Assembly (NCBI GenBank): GCA_934202525.1
Contig: CAKPYB010000013.1
Coordinates: 23,575-87,574 of the forward strand
Source of the DNA: an uncultured Prevotella sp.
GTDB lineage: Bacteria > Bacteroidota > Bacteroidia > Bacteroidales > Bacteroidaceae
Reading direction: 5' to 3'
DNA length: 64,000 nucleotides
Both the position numbers and the translations under genes were made by a program. Below, piece by piece: positions 30,415 through 38,807 of the stretch (position 1 is its first letter; every line of letters starts with the position of its first letter). The notes beneath the pieces were generated by a model. The model saw nothing but the letters and a program-made list of their open reading frames with translations, was not told the DNA's origin and ran no database searches.

Positions 30415-31318
30415 ATTAAAAACGAATATCGTGCAGATAGAAATAGATAACGGCAGTGGGTTCTGCTTTGGCGTAACCACTGCCATCAAGAAAGCTGAAG
30501 AGGAGTTGGCTAAGGGCGGTAAACTTTACTGCCTGGGCGATATTGTGCATAACGGTATGGAGGTGGAGCGCCTGCATGAAGCGGGACTCATCACGATAGA
30601 CCATGAGCAGATGGAGGAACTGCAGGGCGTAAAGGTCTTGCTCCGTGCTCATGGTGAACCGCCTGAAACTTATGCCCTTGCCGAGCGAAACAACATCGAA
30701 ATCATCGATGCTACCTGTCCTGTGGTGCTCCAGTTGCAGCGCCGCATCAAGAAGCAGTATGTCAACAATCCGGAGGCACAGATCGTGATTTTCGGCAAGA
30801 ATGGGCATGCTGAGGTGCTCGGACTGGTGGGGCAGACGGAGAGTCATGCCATCGTGGTAGAGAAGTTTGAGGATGTGAAGCAGCTGAAGGAAAGCGGTCA
30901 GTTGGATTTCTCTAAAGATATCTATCTTTACTCCCAGACTACCAAGAGCCTCGATGAGTTTCACCGCATCATCGAATACTGCCAGGAGCATATTGTTGAG
31001 GGTGCTGTCTTCAAGAGTTTCGATACCATCTGCCGTCAGGTGGCTAACCGCATGCCTAACATCGCTGCCTTTGCGAGCAAGCATGATGTCATCCTCTTTG
31101 TGAGTGGCAGAAAGAGTTCGAACGGTAAGGTGCTTTTCAAGGAATGCAAGAGTGTGAATGCCAACAGCTACCAGATAGAAAGTGCCGACGAAATAGATAT
31201 GAACTGGTTCAAGGATGTGGAAACGGTAGGTATCTGTGGTGCTACCAGTACGCCGAAGTGGCTGATGGAAGAGTGCAGGGAGAAGATTATCAACGATAGT
31301 TCTGCTCTTTTGCTGTAA
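30404..31318 (+). CDS. ispH: 4-hydroxy-3-methylbut-2-enyl diphosphate reductase
   Basis: Last enzyme of the MEP pathway: an iron-sulfur reductase turning HMBPP into IPP and DMAPP. The 304-residue protein has the three cluster cysteines in GSGFCFGV (Cys21), DATCPVV (Cys105) and FDTICRQVANR (Cys210), plus AHGEPP and GATSTPKWLMEE. The ATG at 30404 overlaps the DUF1573 gene by 11 bases; a GTG at 30431 would give a start closer to the usual family N-terminus. ispH next to cmk and porQ is a recurring Bacteroidota neighbourhood, although here ispH converges on cmk. IPP from this step can feed the prenyl synthase at 34285. Confidence 0.95.
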   Translation: MYNELKTNIVQIEIDNGSGFCFGVTTAIKKAEEELAKGGKLYCLGDIVHNGMEVERLHEAGLITIDHEQMEELQGVKVLLRAHGEPPETYALAERNNIEIIDATCPVVLQLQRRIKKQYVNNPEAQIVIFGKNGHAEVLGLVGQTESHAIVVEKFEDVKQLKESGQLDFSKDIYLYSQTTKSLDEFHRIIEYCQEHIVEGAVFKSFDTICRQVANRMPNIAAFASKHDVILFVSGRKSSNGKVLFKECKSVNANSYQIESADEIDMNWFKDVETVGICGATSTPKWLMEECREKIINDSSALLL

Positions 31319-31350
31319 GATTTAATGCATTGATTGTTAGTTAGTTAACC

Positions 31351-31381
31351 CCCTTGCTACCGCGTTTTGCGGTAACAAGGG
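31351..31381. terminator. Hairpin 1 between ispH and cmk
   Basis: CCCTTG-c-TACCGC pairs with GCGGTA-a-CAAGGG around a GTTTT loop (12 pairs, one mismatch). It lies 32 bases after the ispH stop in a 409-base gene-free gap between convergent genes. No U tract follows on the plus strand. Confidence 0.65.
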
Positions 31382-31440
31382 TAGAGGATAGTTTTATCGT
31401 TGATTGAAAAACTTAATATGCTGGTTATTAATTAGTTAAG

Positions 31441-31473
31441 CCATTTGACGCTGTGTTTTACAGCGTCAAGTGG
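31441..31473. terminator. Hairpin 2 between ispH and cmk
   Basis: CCA-t-TTGACGCTGT pairs with ACAGCGTCAA-g-TGG around a GTTTT loop. Its architecture (3+10 pairs, one mismatch, same loop) and its upstream flank (TTAATTAGTTAAGCC) closely resemble hairpin 1 (TTAGTTAGTTAACCC), so the two appear related. Confidence 0.65.
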
Positions 31474-31506
31474 GTTTATCTTTTATAAACTGTCTGAAAA
31501 TAAAAC

Positions 31507-31540
31507 AGGTGATAAATCTTCTCCCGAAGACCTATCACCT
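31507..31540. terminator. Hairpin 3 between ispH and cmk
   Basis: AGGTGATA (31507-31514) pairs with TATCACCT (31533-31540), with inner TCTTC/GAAGA pairing. It is followed on the plus strand by TCAAAAAACA and preceded on that strand by AAAA, so it can act as a terminator for minus-strand cmk. The remainder of the gap (31541-31727) is AT-rich without features I recognise. Confidence 0.6.
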
Positions 31541-31727
31541 TCAAAAAACAGTAATTAACTCAAAATTTATAATCTATATCATTACTACCTTGTTAATATG
31601 GTTGCAAAGATACTAAATTGAAGTTTTTTTTCCAAATCTTTTTCATCGAATAAAATAAATTTATCGGTAAAAATAGTATATTTAACGTATTTTTGCATAA
31701 ATAACCCGGCAGTCTCTTTTCTGTAGC

Positions 31728-32420
31728 TTATTCTGCTATTGCCTTTTGATATTGTTCCATCAGCCATGCCTTCTGTTCAGGAATGGTCATGTTGCTGTTG
31801 TCGAGCGTGATGGCATCATCAGCCTTTCTGAGTGGGGAAGTCTCGCGGTGTGTATCGATATAGTCGCGCTCCTCTACATTCTTCAGAATCGCATCGAAGT
31901 CGGCTGGCATTCCTTTCTCCTTCAGTTCATCGAAACGGCGCTGTGCTCTCACCTGTGAGCTGGCTGTAACGAAAATCTTCAGTTCGGCATTAGGGAACAC
32001 GGTGGTACCGATATCGCGACCATCCATCACGATACCCTTGTCTTCGCCCATCTTCTGCTGCTGTTCTACCAGCGCCTCTCTGACGAAAGGAACGGCGGCA
32101 ATCGGACTAACGTGGTTGGAAACCTCTAACGAACGGATTTCCTTTTCTACCAGTTCGCCGTTCAGATAGCAGTCTGGGCGACCGGTTGTTTCATTAAACT
32201 TGAATGAGATGCTGATGTTCTTCATCTCCTTCTGCAGTTCTTCAGTCTTTACGGTTCCATCTGCTTCGAAGAGCTGATGACGCAGCGCATAGAGGGTTAC
32301 CGAGCGGTACATGGCGCCCGTATCTACATAAACATAACCTATTTCCTTGGCAAGATCCTTTGCCATCGTACTCTTACCGCAAGAAGAGTATCCGTCTATT
32401 GCTATTGTTATTTTCTTCAT
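31728..32420 (-). CDS. cmk: Cytidylate kinase
   Basis: Phosphorylates CMP and dCMP with ATP. The 230-residue product shows the P-loop GYSSCGKST (about 9-17), the YVDTGAMYR substrate region, the [12 protein letters not shown] motif and the lid region [10 protein letters not shown]. Length is standard. The start at 32420 is the first ATG of the frame. It lies 40 bases after porQ in the same direction, a conserved Bacteroidota pair, and converges on ispH. Confidence 0.96.
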   Translation of the reverse strand: MKKITIAIDGYSSCGKSTMAKDLAKEIGYVYVDTGAMYRSVTLYALRHQLFEADGTVKTEELQKEMKNISISFKFNETTGRPDCYLNGELVEKEIRSLEVSNHVSPIAAVPFVREALVEQQQKMGEDKGIVMDGRDIGTTVFPNAELKIFVTASSQVRAQRRFDELKEKGMPADFDAILKNVEERDYIDTHRETSPLRKADDAITLDNSNMTIPEQKAWLMEQYQKAIAE

Positions 32421-32460
32421 AATTTCGAACTAACTTTAATGTATATTTATAATGTACAAT

Positions 32461-33408
32461 TTATAATCTGTAACTTACGTTCAGCATGAGACTGCTGCTA
32501 CTGACGTGATATTTGCCGTAGGCAACGTTCAGATGGAAGCGCTCCAGGTTGATACCGCCACCCACAGAGAAACCGGCTCCATGACTGCTTTCCTCATCTT
32601 CTGAGGTACTGATTTTCATCTCGTTGGCTCTCCTGAAGTTGTAGCCGGCACCTATCCACAGGCTCTCCGAAAGCAGAATGTCGGCACCTACTACGGCATG
32701 ATCACGAAGACTGCTGTCCCAATGGTTCAGGTTGACCAGTGTGGCTGATACCCTGAACGGTGCGTTGGCGAAGCGTTTCGTCACACCCAACTGCAGGTCG
32801 ATAGGCATCTTCTCGTATTCATTGTCGTAAGCTTTCAGCTGTCCACCCAGATTCTTTGCCACGCAAGAAACCGACCATTCCGTTTCAGGGTCGTAATAGT
32901 TGATACCCAAATCCACTCCCACAGCGATAGAATTGTAATCGCCAATATACGAAGTGATGAATTTGGCGGCAATACCACCTGCGAATTTCTCACCGAGCAT
33001 ATAAGAAAAGTAACCCGCAATGGCAATATCCTTTGCCGAGAATTCACCCATCTGGATGTTGTTCTCATCCGTCTCCTTCATCTTTCCGTAGTCAATAAAC
33101 TGAGCCGAAACAGCCCACGTCGCCTTATCGTTGATGATACGGTTGAAGCTTGCCGAGGCTGTGTTCACCCCCGACATATAGTTCATATAATTGAGATTGA
33201 CCGTCTTGTCGCTTATTGATGACAGGAGAGCCGGATTATGGAATATGAGTGCCTCATCATCTTCTATCAAGGTGATGTTGTCGCCACCCAGAGCAGCTGC
33301 GTGAGCACTCACCGGCAAGCGAAGGAAATTATACTCCGTTTGGCTCTCTTGAGCATCAATAATTGTCGCAAAAAGCGTCAATATAGCGGAAATTACATAT
33401 TTTTTCAT
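32461..33408 (-). CDS. porQ: Type IX secretion system protein PorQ
   Basis: PorQ is an outer-membrane beta-barrel of the FadL/PorV type, part of the PorU-PorV-PorQ-PorZ attachment complex that processes T9SS cargo at the cell surface. The 315-residue product has a signal peptide (ending TIIDAQ) and the family's N-terminal pattern YNFLRLPVSAHAAALGGDN and FHNPALL, followed by alternating beta strands to the C-terminal SLMLNVSYRL. Gene order porQ-cmk is typical in Bacteroidota. Its presence implies the genome encodes a complete T9SS; only this gene and the porE-like gene at 43528 are in the window. Confidence 0.9.
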   Translation of the reverse strand: MKKYVISAILTLFATIIDAQESQTEYNFLRLPVSAHAAALGGDNITLIEDDEALIFHNPALLSSISDKTVNLNYMNYMSGVNTASASFNRIINDKATWAVSAQFIDYGKMKETDENNIQMGEFSAKDIAIAGYFSYMLGEKFAGGIAAKFITSYIGDYNSIAVGVDLGINYYDPETEWSVSCVAKNLGGQLKAYDNEYEKMPIDLQLGVTKRFANAPFRVSATLVNLNHWDSSLRDHAVVGADILLSESLWIGAGYNFRRANEMKISTSEDEESSHGAGFSVGGGINLERFHLNVAYGKYHVSSSSLMLNVSYRL

Positions 33409-33429
33409 TTAAATTTTCTAATTCTTTGG

Positions 33430-33468
33430 CAAAGATACTGCTTTTTTCAATAATAAGAAGTAAATTTG
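33430..33468. promoter_or_regulatory. Divergent -7 boxes of porQ and the tonB-like gene
   Basis: On the minus strand TATCTTTG (33430-33437) lies 21 bases before the porQ start. On the plus strand TAAATTTG (33461-33468) lies 42 bases before the GTG of the tonB-like gene. Neither has an obvious -33 TTTG. Confidence 0.45.
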
Positions 33469-33510
33469 CAATGTTTTCGTAGGAAATAACGATTTTAAAC
33501 GGTTTTTATT

Positions 33511-34236
33511 GTGGAAATTAAGAAATCAAATAGCGCACAACTGGAAGATAAGCGGGTTACATTTTTCCTGCTAGGATTGTTGCTGGCTTTTACTTTCATC
33601 TTCGTAGGACTCCAATATCAGAGAGGTCCGCAGGGAGAAGATGACTTGTCTGAATCGATGGAAGATCTCTCACAGGATCTGGAAATGTCGGCTCGTCCCG
33701 ACCAGAAAGATATGGTGAGTGCGGAGGCAGTTTCGGCTCCTGCCTCTAAGTCGATTACTCAGGAAGTGAAGGCTGCCGAACAACAGCCTCAGCAGGCTCC
33801 GACGAAAATCAGTTCTACAACCAGCGAACTGGTTATCGGCGACGGCTCGGGTGTAGTGGATGGAGCTGAGGTGAAGGATGCGGTTCCTGAAACTCCGATT
33901 GAGAATCCGGGAGCTGAGGCTCCGATCAAACTGACGGTCGTGCAGAAGATACCGCAGTTTCCTGGTGGCTGGTCTGCCTTCATGCAGTGGCTTACCAAGA
34001 ACCTGAAGTACCCTGTGGCTGCCCAGAAGAGTAAGATTCAGGGTACCGTAGTGGTATCTTTCATCGTGAACAAGGATGGAAGTGTTGCCAATATCAAGGT
34101 AAGCACTTCGGTAGATCCATTGCTCGACAACGAGGCTTTGAGGGTGATGAAGATGATGCCGAAGTGGAAACCGGGCATCGATAAAGGCAAGGTCTGTCGC
34201 ACGATGATTGCCATCCCGGTAGTGTTCCAGTTATAA
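33511..34236 (+). CDS. TonB-family energy transducer
   Basis: A periplasm-spanning protein that couples the ExbBD proton channel to outer-membrane TonB-dependent transporters. The 241-residue product starts at a GTG (MEIKKSNSAQLEDKR), which matches the usual Bacteroidota TonB N-terminus better than any later codon. It has one membrane helix (about 17-38), a Pro/Ala/Glu/Gln-rich linker (about 45-140) and a C-terminal TonB domain (about 150-241: VQKIPQFPGG, IQGTVVVSFIVNKDGSV, DNEALRVMKMMPKWKPG). Candidate partners exbB and exbD lie 2-5 kb downstream; customers include the SusC protein of this window. Confidence 0.93.
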   Translation: MEIKKSNSAQLEDKRVTFFLLGLLLAFTFIFVGLQYQRGPQGEDDLSESMEDLSQDLEMSARPDQKDMVSAEAVSAPASKSITQEVKAAEQQPQQAPTKISSTTSELVIGDGSGVVDGAEVKDAVPETPIENPGAEAPIKLTVVQKIPQFPGGWSAFMQWLTKNLKYPVAAQKSKIQGTVVVSFIVNKDGSVANIKVSTSVDPLLDNEALRVMKMMPKWKPGIDKGKVCRTMIAIPVVFQL

Positions 34237-34284
34237 ATTAAGAATTATTCATTGTAAATTATACATTATAAATTATACATTATT

Positions 34285-35259
34285 ATGAAGACAGCAGATG
34301 AAATTTTAAGCATGGTAAATGAGTTTCTGGCTAATTTGCCTTACGAAAGAAAGCCAAAGTCTCTTTATGAGCCTATCAGATACGTACTTTCTATGGGTGG
34401 CAAGCGTATTCGTCCTACGCTCATGCTCCTGGGCTACAATCTTTTCAAGGACAATCCTGAGAAGATTCTGATGAATGCCGTTGCCCTGGAAACTTATCAT
34501 AACTATACTTTGCTGCATGATGACCTGATGGACAATGCTGATTTGCGTCGCGGTCATGAAACGGTTCATAAGAAATGGGATGCCAATACGGCGATTCTTT
34601 CGGGCGACAGCATGCTCGTTCTGGCTTATGAGCGTATGGCTCAATGTGATGAAAAGCATCTCGCCAAGGTGTTGAAACTCTTTACGACCACTGCCCTTGA
34701 GATAGGTGAAGGTCAGCAGTTTGATATGGAGTTTGAAAACCGCAACGATGTGAAGGAGGAGGAATATATTGAGATGATCCGCCTCAAGACCAGCGTTCTC
34801 CTGGCTTGTGCCCTGAAGATGGGAGCTATCCTTGCCGATGCTTCTGATGAGGATGCTGAGAACCTGTATAAGTTTGGCGAGCAGATTGGATTGGCGTTCC
34901 AGTTGCAGGATGATTACCTCGATGTTTACGGCGATACCAAGGTGTTCGGTAAGGAGATTGGTGGCGATATCACATCTAATAAGAAGACTTACATGCTCAT
35001 CAATGCTTTCAATCTTGCCAACGACGCTCAGCGTGCAGAACTACAGAAGTGGGTGGATGCCGAGGAGTTCGAACGCGCAGAGAAGGTGGCTGCCGTTACC
35101 CGTCTATACAACGAGATTGGTATCGACAAAATGGCGCAGGATAAGATTGCTTATTATTTCGAGCAGAGCAAGAAGTATCTGGATGCCGTGAATGTGCCTG
35201 CTGAGCGTAAGGAGGAATTGGCAAAGTATGCTCAGAAAATGATGAAGCGACAGTACTAA
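34285..35259 (+). CDS. Polyprenyl diphosphate synthase
   Basis: A trans-prenyltransferase condensing IPP onto an allylic diphosphate. The 324-residue protein has GGKRIRP, the first Asp-rich motif DDLMDNADLRRG (about 85-96) and the second motif DDYLDVYGD (about 212-220). A Tyr sits five residues before the first Asp-rich motif (YTLLHDD), a position where aromatic residues usually limit chain length, so a farnesyl or geranylgeranyl product is more likely than a long quinone tail; this is inference. It is followed after 19 bases by tatD. Confidence 0.9.
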   Translation: MKTADEILSMVNEFLANLPYERKPKSLYEPIRYVLSMGGKRIRPTLMLLGYNLFKDNPEKILMNAVALETYHNYTLLHDDLMDNADLRRGHETVHKKWDANTAILSGDSMLVLAYERMAQCDEKHLAKVLKLFTTTALEIGEGQQFDMEFENRNDVKEEEYIEMIRLKTSVLLACALKMGAILADASDEDAENLYKFGEQIGLAFQLQDDYLDVYGDTKVFGKEIGGDITSNKKTYMLINAFNLANDAQRAELQKWVDAEEFERAEKVAAVTRLYNEIGIDKMAQDKIAYYFEQSKKYLDAVNVPAERKEELAKYAQKMMKRQY

Positions 35260-35278
35260 TCATAAAGTTCAAAGTTCA

Positions 35279-36115
35279 ATGTTCAAAGTCATAGATACAC
35301 ATACGCATTTCGATGCGGAGGAGTTTGATGAGGATAGGGCGGAGGCTTTCGCCCGTGCCAAGGAAGCGGGGGTAGGCAAGGTGTTCTTGCCTGCCATCGA
35401 TGTGAAGACCACACACGCGGTACTGGCATTGGCTAAGGAATATCCGGGCTATGCTTATCCGATGATTGGTCTGCATCCTGAAGAGGTGAAGGAAGACTGG
35501 AAGGAACAGCTGGCTGAACTCCGGAAGATTCTGGAGGAACATCGCATGATAGGTAATGCCTGTCAGACGGATTCTCCTCAGTTTTCAGACTTGATTGCTA
35601 TCGGAGAGGTAGGACTTGATTATTACTGGAGCCGTGAGTTCGAAAACGAGCAGCTCGAGGCTTTCGAGGAACAGGTAAAATGGTCGGTAGAAACCGGGCT
35701 GCCGCTGATGATTCATTGTCGCAAGGCGCAGAATGAGATGGTGCATCTGCTCAGAAAGTATGAGAAGGAACTGCCGGGTGGCGTCTTCCATTGCTTTACG
35801 GGCAATCAGAAGGAAGCCGAAGAACTGCTCTCCTTCGATAAGTTTGTCTTGGGCGTCGGTGGTGTATCTACCTTCAAGAGCAGTCATCTCAGAGAAGATC
35901 TGCCGGCTGTGGTTCCTCTGGATCGCATCGTTCTGGAGACTGACAGTCCGTATATGGCGCCTGTTCCTTATCGCGGCAAGCGTAACGAGAGTGCTTTTGT
36001 GGTAGAAGTGATGAAGACGCTCGCCAAGGCTTATGGCATAAGCGAAGAGGAGTTTGCCCGACAGACCAACCTCAATGCAGAGCGGGTTTTCCCGCTATCT
36101 GTGTCCCAGGTATAG
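35279..36115 (+). CDS. tatD: TatD-family metal-dependent hydrolase
   Basis: Cytoplasmic TIM-barrel hydrolase of the TatD DNase family. The 278-residue product has the metal motifs DTHTHFD (about 5-11), GEVGLDYYW, MIHCRKA, FHCFTG and LETDSPYMAP in the expected order. A small insertion with Cys-Gln-Thr (NACQTDSPQFSD) precedes the GEVGLD motif. It is likely co-transcribed with the prenyl synthase. The tRNA-Ser gene follows 141 bases later. Confidence 0.92.
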   Translation: MFKVIDTHTHFDAEEFDEDRAEAFARAKEAGVGKVFLPAIDVKTTHAVLALAKEYPGYAYPMIGLHPEEVKEDWKEQLAELRKILEEHRMIGNACQTDSPQFSDLIAIGEVGLDYYWSREFENEQLEAFEEQVKWSVETGLPLMIHCRKAQNEMVHLLRKYEKELPGGVFHCFTGNQKEAEELLSFDKFVLGVGGVSTFKSSHLREDLPAVVPLDRIVLETDSPYMAPVPYRGKRNESAFVVEVMKTLAKAYGISEEEFARQTNLNAERVFPLSVSQV

Positions 36116-36189
36116 CACGTAAGTGTTCTAAACTCCTTAAATAAACATAAAAAAACAATGAAAGTTATGGTATTTCGGAGGAAAAGCAA

Positions 36190-36197
36190 TAATTTTG
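36190..36197 (+). promoter_or_regulatory. -7 box upstream of tRNA-Ser
   Basis: TAATTTTG fits the -7 consensus and lies 59 bases before the tRNA. A TTTC at about 36173 could be a weak -33 box. The same transcript may continue into exbB. Confidence 0.4.
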
Positions 36198-36256
36198 CAC
36201 TTCGAAATTGTTGCAGCAGCATGTTGCGGCGATTTAAGAAGAGTTCTTCGGAATAT

Positions 36257-36344
36257 GGAAAGGTGCTCGAGTGGCTGAAGAGGCACGCCTGGAAAGCGTG
36301 TAACCGGCAAAACCGGTTCGGGGGTTCGAATCCCCCTCTTTCCG
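36257..36344 (+). tRNA. tRNA-Ser (anticodon GGA)
   Basis: An 88-base class II tRNA. Acceptor stem GGAAAGG pairs with CTCTTTCC with one GU; the anticodon stem is CACGC/GCGTG with loop CTGGAAA, anticodon GGA at 36291-36293. The long variable arm is CCGGCAAAACCGG-like, and the T arm is GGGGG-TTCGAAT-CCCCC. It reads UCC and UCU codons. CCA is not encoded. It lies between tatD and exbB, 24 bases before exbB. Confidence 0.97.
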
Positions 36345-36367
36345 CTTTTATATATATAATAAGGTAT

Positions 36368-37081
36368 ATGAAGAAAAATACAGCTATTGCACGTTTTGCA
36401 ATATTGGTTTTCACATGGATGTGTTCTCTGCCTATGATGGCTCAAGAAGAGAACATGGGATTTCATCAAGCTCTTAAGACAAAGTTTATAGAGGGTAATG
36501 CGGGATTTATGTCTCTCGTTGCCATCGCCCTCATCGTGGGTATGGCTTTCTGTATCGAGCGCATCATCTATCTGAGTCTCTCCGAAATCAACGCCAAGAA
36601 GTTGATGCAGGATATCGACCAGAAGGTGTCGGCGGGAGATGTGGAAGGGGCTAAGACGCTCTGCCGGAATACCCGCGGACCGGTGGCTTCTATCTGCTAC
36701 CAGGGTTTGATGCATATCAGCGAGAGTCTTGATGACATTGAGCGCTCGGTAAGCGGATATGGTACCGTTCAGGCGGCTAATCTGGAGAAGGGCTGCTCCT
36801 GGATCAAACTCTTTATCGCTATGGCGCCATCGCTCGGATTCCTCGGAACCGTGATTGGTATGGTCATGTCGTTCGACCAGATTCAGCAGGCGGGCGATAT
36901 CAGTCCTACTATCGTTGCTTCGGGTATGAAAGTGGCGCTCATCACTACTATCTTCGGTATCATCGTAGCCCTCATCCTTCAGGTTTTCTACAACTACATC
37001 GTTTCTAAGGTGGAGCACCTGACAAGCCAGATGGAGGAGTCGGCGGTTACTTTAATGGATATTATTGCCAAGAATAAATAA
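36368..37081 (+). CDS. exbB: ExbB/TolQ/MotA-type proton channel subunit
   Basis: Inner-membrane channel protein that powers TonB with proton flow. I placed the start at 36368 (MKKNTAIARFAILVFTW), because the longer frame from 36158 would run through the tRNA gene. The 237-residue product has an N-terminal hydrophobic segment (about 8-26), another near 45-68, and the conserved paired helices GCSWIKLFIAMAPSLGFLGT (about 145-164) and MKVALITTIFGIIVALILQV (about 190-209), which carry the MotA/TolQ/ExbB signature. Followed by an unknown membrane protein and two exbD genes. Confidence 0.92.
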   Translation: MKKNTAIARFAILVFTWMCSLPMMAQEENMGFHQALKTKFIEGNAGFMSLVAIALIVGMAFCIERIIYLSLSEINAKKLMQDIDQKVSAGDVEGAKTLCRNTRGPVASICYQGLMHISESLDDIERSVSGYGTVQAANLEKGCSWIKLFIAMAPSLGFLGTVIGMVMSFDQIQQAGDISPTIVASGMKVALITTIFGIIVALILQVFYNYIVSKVEHLTSQMEESAVTLMDIIAKNK

Positions 37082-37093
37082 ACGAAGAGAGAA

Positions 37094-37606
37094 ATGGTTA
37101 AATTTCAATTTTCAAAGCAGAAGACGAAATCGGCCGAAAAGATATCGCAGCAGGTGTTCTATATCATGATAGGACTGGCGGTGCTGGTTTTCGGTCTGTT
37201 CTTTTTGGTAGGCTACGATCTGCCTTTCGAAGAGAACCCTGACTTCAATGCGCCTCTCTTTACCGATGTGCTCATCCTGCTGATGTGGCTCTTTCTGATA
37301 GGAGGTACAGGTCTGGCAGTCTTTTCGATGATCAGAGATTATCGCAGCAGCAAGTCGGAGGCTGTAGTGAATGGCATTCCCGTGCGCCGCATCTTCCGCA
37401 TCACATGGATTGGAACTTTGGCAGTTTTGCTGCTTACCTTCCTTTTGGGTGGTTCTGCTCCGATGCTCATCAATGGCGAGAACTATGCCGACTGGCTCTG
37501 GCTCAAGCTTTCAGATATGTTTGTCATCACATCGCTCCTGATGCTGGTGGCAGGAATCGGTGCCGTCTGTTTCGGTGCCACACGTTATACTCGGAAGAAA
37601 AACTAA
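37094..37606 (+). CDS. Unknown four-helix membrane protein in the exbBD operon
   Basis: A 170-residue protein with four predicted membrane helices (about 22-45, 57-80, 104-124 and 141-163) and basic ends. I know no named function. It lies 12 bases after exbB and 41 bases before exbD, all in the same direction, so it is very probably made with the Ton motor; a gene of this kind between exbB and exbD occurs in Bacteroidota TonB clusters. A role in assembling or regulating the motor is inference only. Confidence 0.8.
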   Translation: MVKFQFSKQKTKSAEKISQQVFYIMIGLAVLVFGLFFLVGYDLPFEENPDFNAPLFTDVLILLMWLFLIGGTGLAVFSMIRDYRSSKSEAVVNGIPVRRIFRITWIGTLAVLLLTFLLGGSAPMLINGENYADWLWLKLSDMFVITSLLMLVAGIGAVCFGATRYTRKKN

Positions 37607-37647
37607 AGAGAGCTCTTGCCTCTCTATTCTATAAATAAGAATTAAAT

Positions 37648-38265
37648 ATGCTGATTAGAAGGAAGCAACACGAAACCCCGGGACTGAATACCACATCTAC
37701 AGCCGACATCTCGTTCATGCTGTTGATATTCTTCCTTGTCACCACATCGATGGATGTGGATAAGGGACTGTTGCGCCAACTCCCTTCACCTGAACCGCAG
37801 AAGAAGGAACAGCAGCAGACGGTGGTAGACAAGGCTAATCTGATGGAGCTGCGCCTGACGGCTGGCGATACGCTTTTGGTCAACGGTAAGCCGATGAAGG
37901 TGAGCCAGCTCAAGGAAGAAACTATCCGCTTTGTACACCGCCTGGGCAAGAAACATCTCATCTCTATTGAGAGTGACCGCGATGCCGACTATAAACTCTA
38001 TTTCCAGATGCAGAACCAGCTGATGGAGGCATACAGTCAGCTACGCAACGAAACAGCCCAGAAGAAATATCACAGGGATTATGCCCTCTTGAACAATGAC
38101 CAGAAAGAACAGGTGCGCAACATCTGTCCGCAGCGCATCACAGAGTCGTATGCCAACGCAATGACTCATGCCGACCAGCGTATTGATGCCAATGCTGAAG
38201 AAAAGCAAGGGGAAGAGAAAACGATAGAAACAGCTACTGAACAGCAGAAAGGAGGTAAACAATGA
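37648..38265 (+). CDS. exbD: ExbD-type biopolymer transport protein (long form)
   Basis: Second subunit of the proton channel: one membrane helix (about 25-42, TSTADISFMLLIFFLVTTSMD, with the conserved channel Asp in the ADISF motif at the start of the helix) and a periplasmic domain. At 205 residues it is longer than a usual ExbD (about 130-150); the extra C-terminal tail (about 135-205) is polar and rich in Glu, Gln and Lys. The next exbD starts four bases before its stop, so the two are translationally coupled. Confidence 0.9.
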   Translation: MLIRRKQHETPGLNTTSTADISFMLLIFFLVTTSMDVDKGLLRQLPSPEPQKKEQQQTVVDKANLMELRLTAGDTLLVNGKPMKVSQLKEETIRFVHRLGKKHLISIESDRDADYKLYFQMQNQLMEAYSQLRNETAQKKYHRDYALLNNDQKEQVRNICPQRITESYANAMTHADQRIDANAEEKQGEEKTIETATEQQKGGKQ

Positions 38266-38726
38266 TGAATTTTCATAAGAAATCGCATGAAGTGCCAGGG
38301 TTGAATACATCTTCTCTGCCAGACCTCATTTTCTCCGTACTGTTCTTCTTTATGATTGTTACCCACATGCGCCAGGTTACCTTGAAGGTAGACTGCCGTT
38401 TGCCACAAGGCAAGGAACTCACCCGCCTGACCAAAAAATCGGCGGTGAGCCATATTTATATAGGTAAGCCAACCAAAGAGATGCAGGCAAAGTATGGTAC
38501 CGGTACCCAGATTCAGTTGAATGATAAGTTTGCTTCGGCTCCCGAAGTGATGGATTACATTTCGGCAGAAAAGAAGCGTATGTCACCGGAAGACCAGAAG
38601 CTGATGACCGTATCAATCAAAGCAGATCAGGAAACCAAGATGGGTGTGATAACCGACGTAAAGCAGGCTTTGCGCCAGGCAAAAGCACTAAAAATCAGTT
38701 ATTCTGCCACAGAAAAAGGAAAATAA
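38262..38726 (+). CDS. exbD: ExbD-type biopolymer transport protein (short form)
   Basis: A second ExbD, 154 residues, with the pattern VPGLNTSSLPDLIFSVLFFF (helix about 17-35, channel Asp in LPDL) and a periplasmic domain ending KALKISYSATEKGK. Its start overlaps the stop of the first exbD by four bases. Paired, divergent ExbD subunits are the rule in Bacteroidota and may form a mixed dimer in the channel. Confidence 0.9.
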   Translation: MMNFHKKSHEVPGLNTSSLPDLIFSVLFFFMIVTHMRQVTLKVDCRLPQGKELTRLTKKSAVSHIYIGKPTKEMQAKYGTGTQIQLNDKFASAPEVMDYISAEKKRMSPEDQKLMTVSIKADQETKMGVITDVKQALRQAKALKISYSATEKGK

Positions 38727-38756
38727 TATTAATTTATCATGTTTTTCTCTTAAAAA

Positions 38757-38788
38757 ATTGCTTTTATTAATTTTTTGTATTATCTTTG
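38757..38788 (+). promoter_or_regulatory. Promoter of the Lrp-type regulator gene
   Basis: ATTG (38757-38760), a three-of-four -33 box, and TATCTTTG (38781-38788), a perfect -7 box, are 20 bases apart. The ATG at 38808 follows 19 bases later. Confidence 0.6.
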
Positions 38789-38807
38789 CAACCAAATTAT
38801 TAGTATT

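Noticed and set aside
36158..36367. N-terminal extension of exbB
   Set aside because: The open frame runs through the tRNA-Ser gene; the start at 36368 gives the normal ExbB N-terminus.
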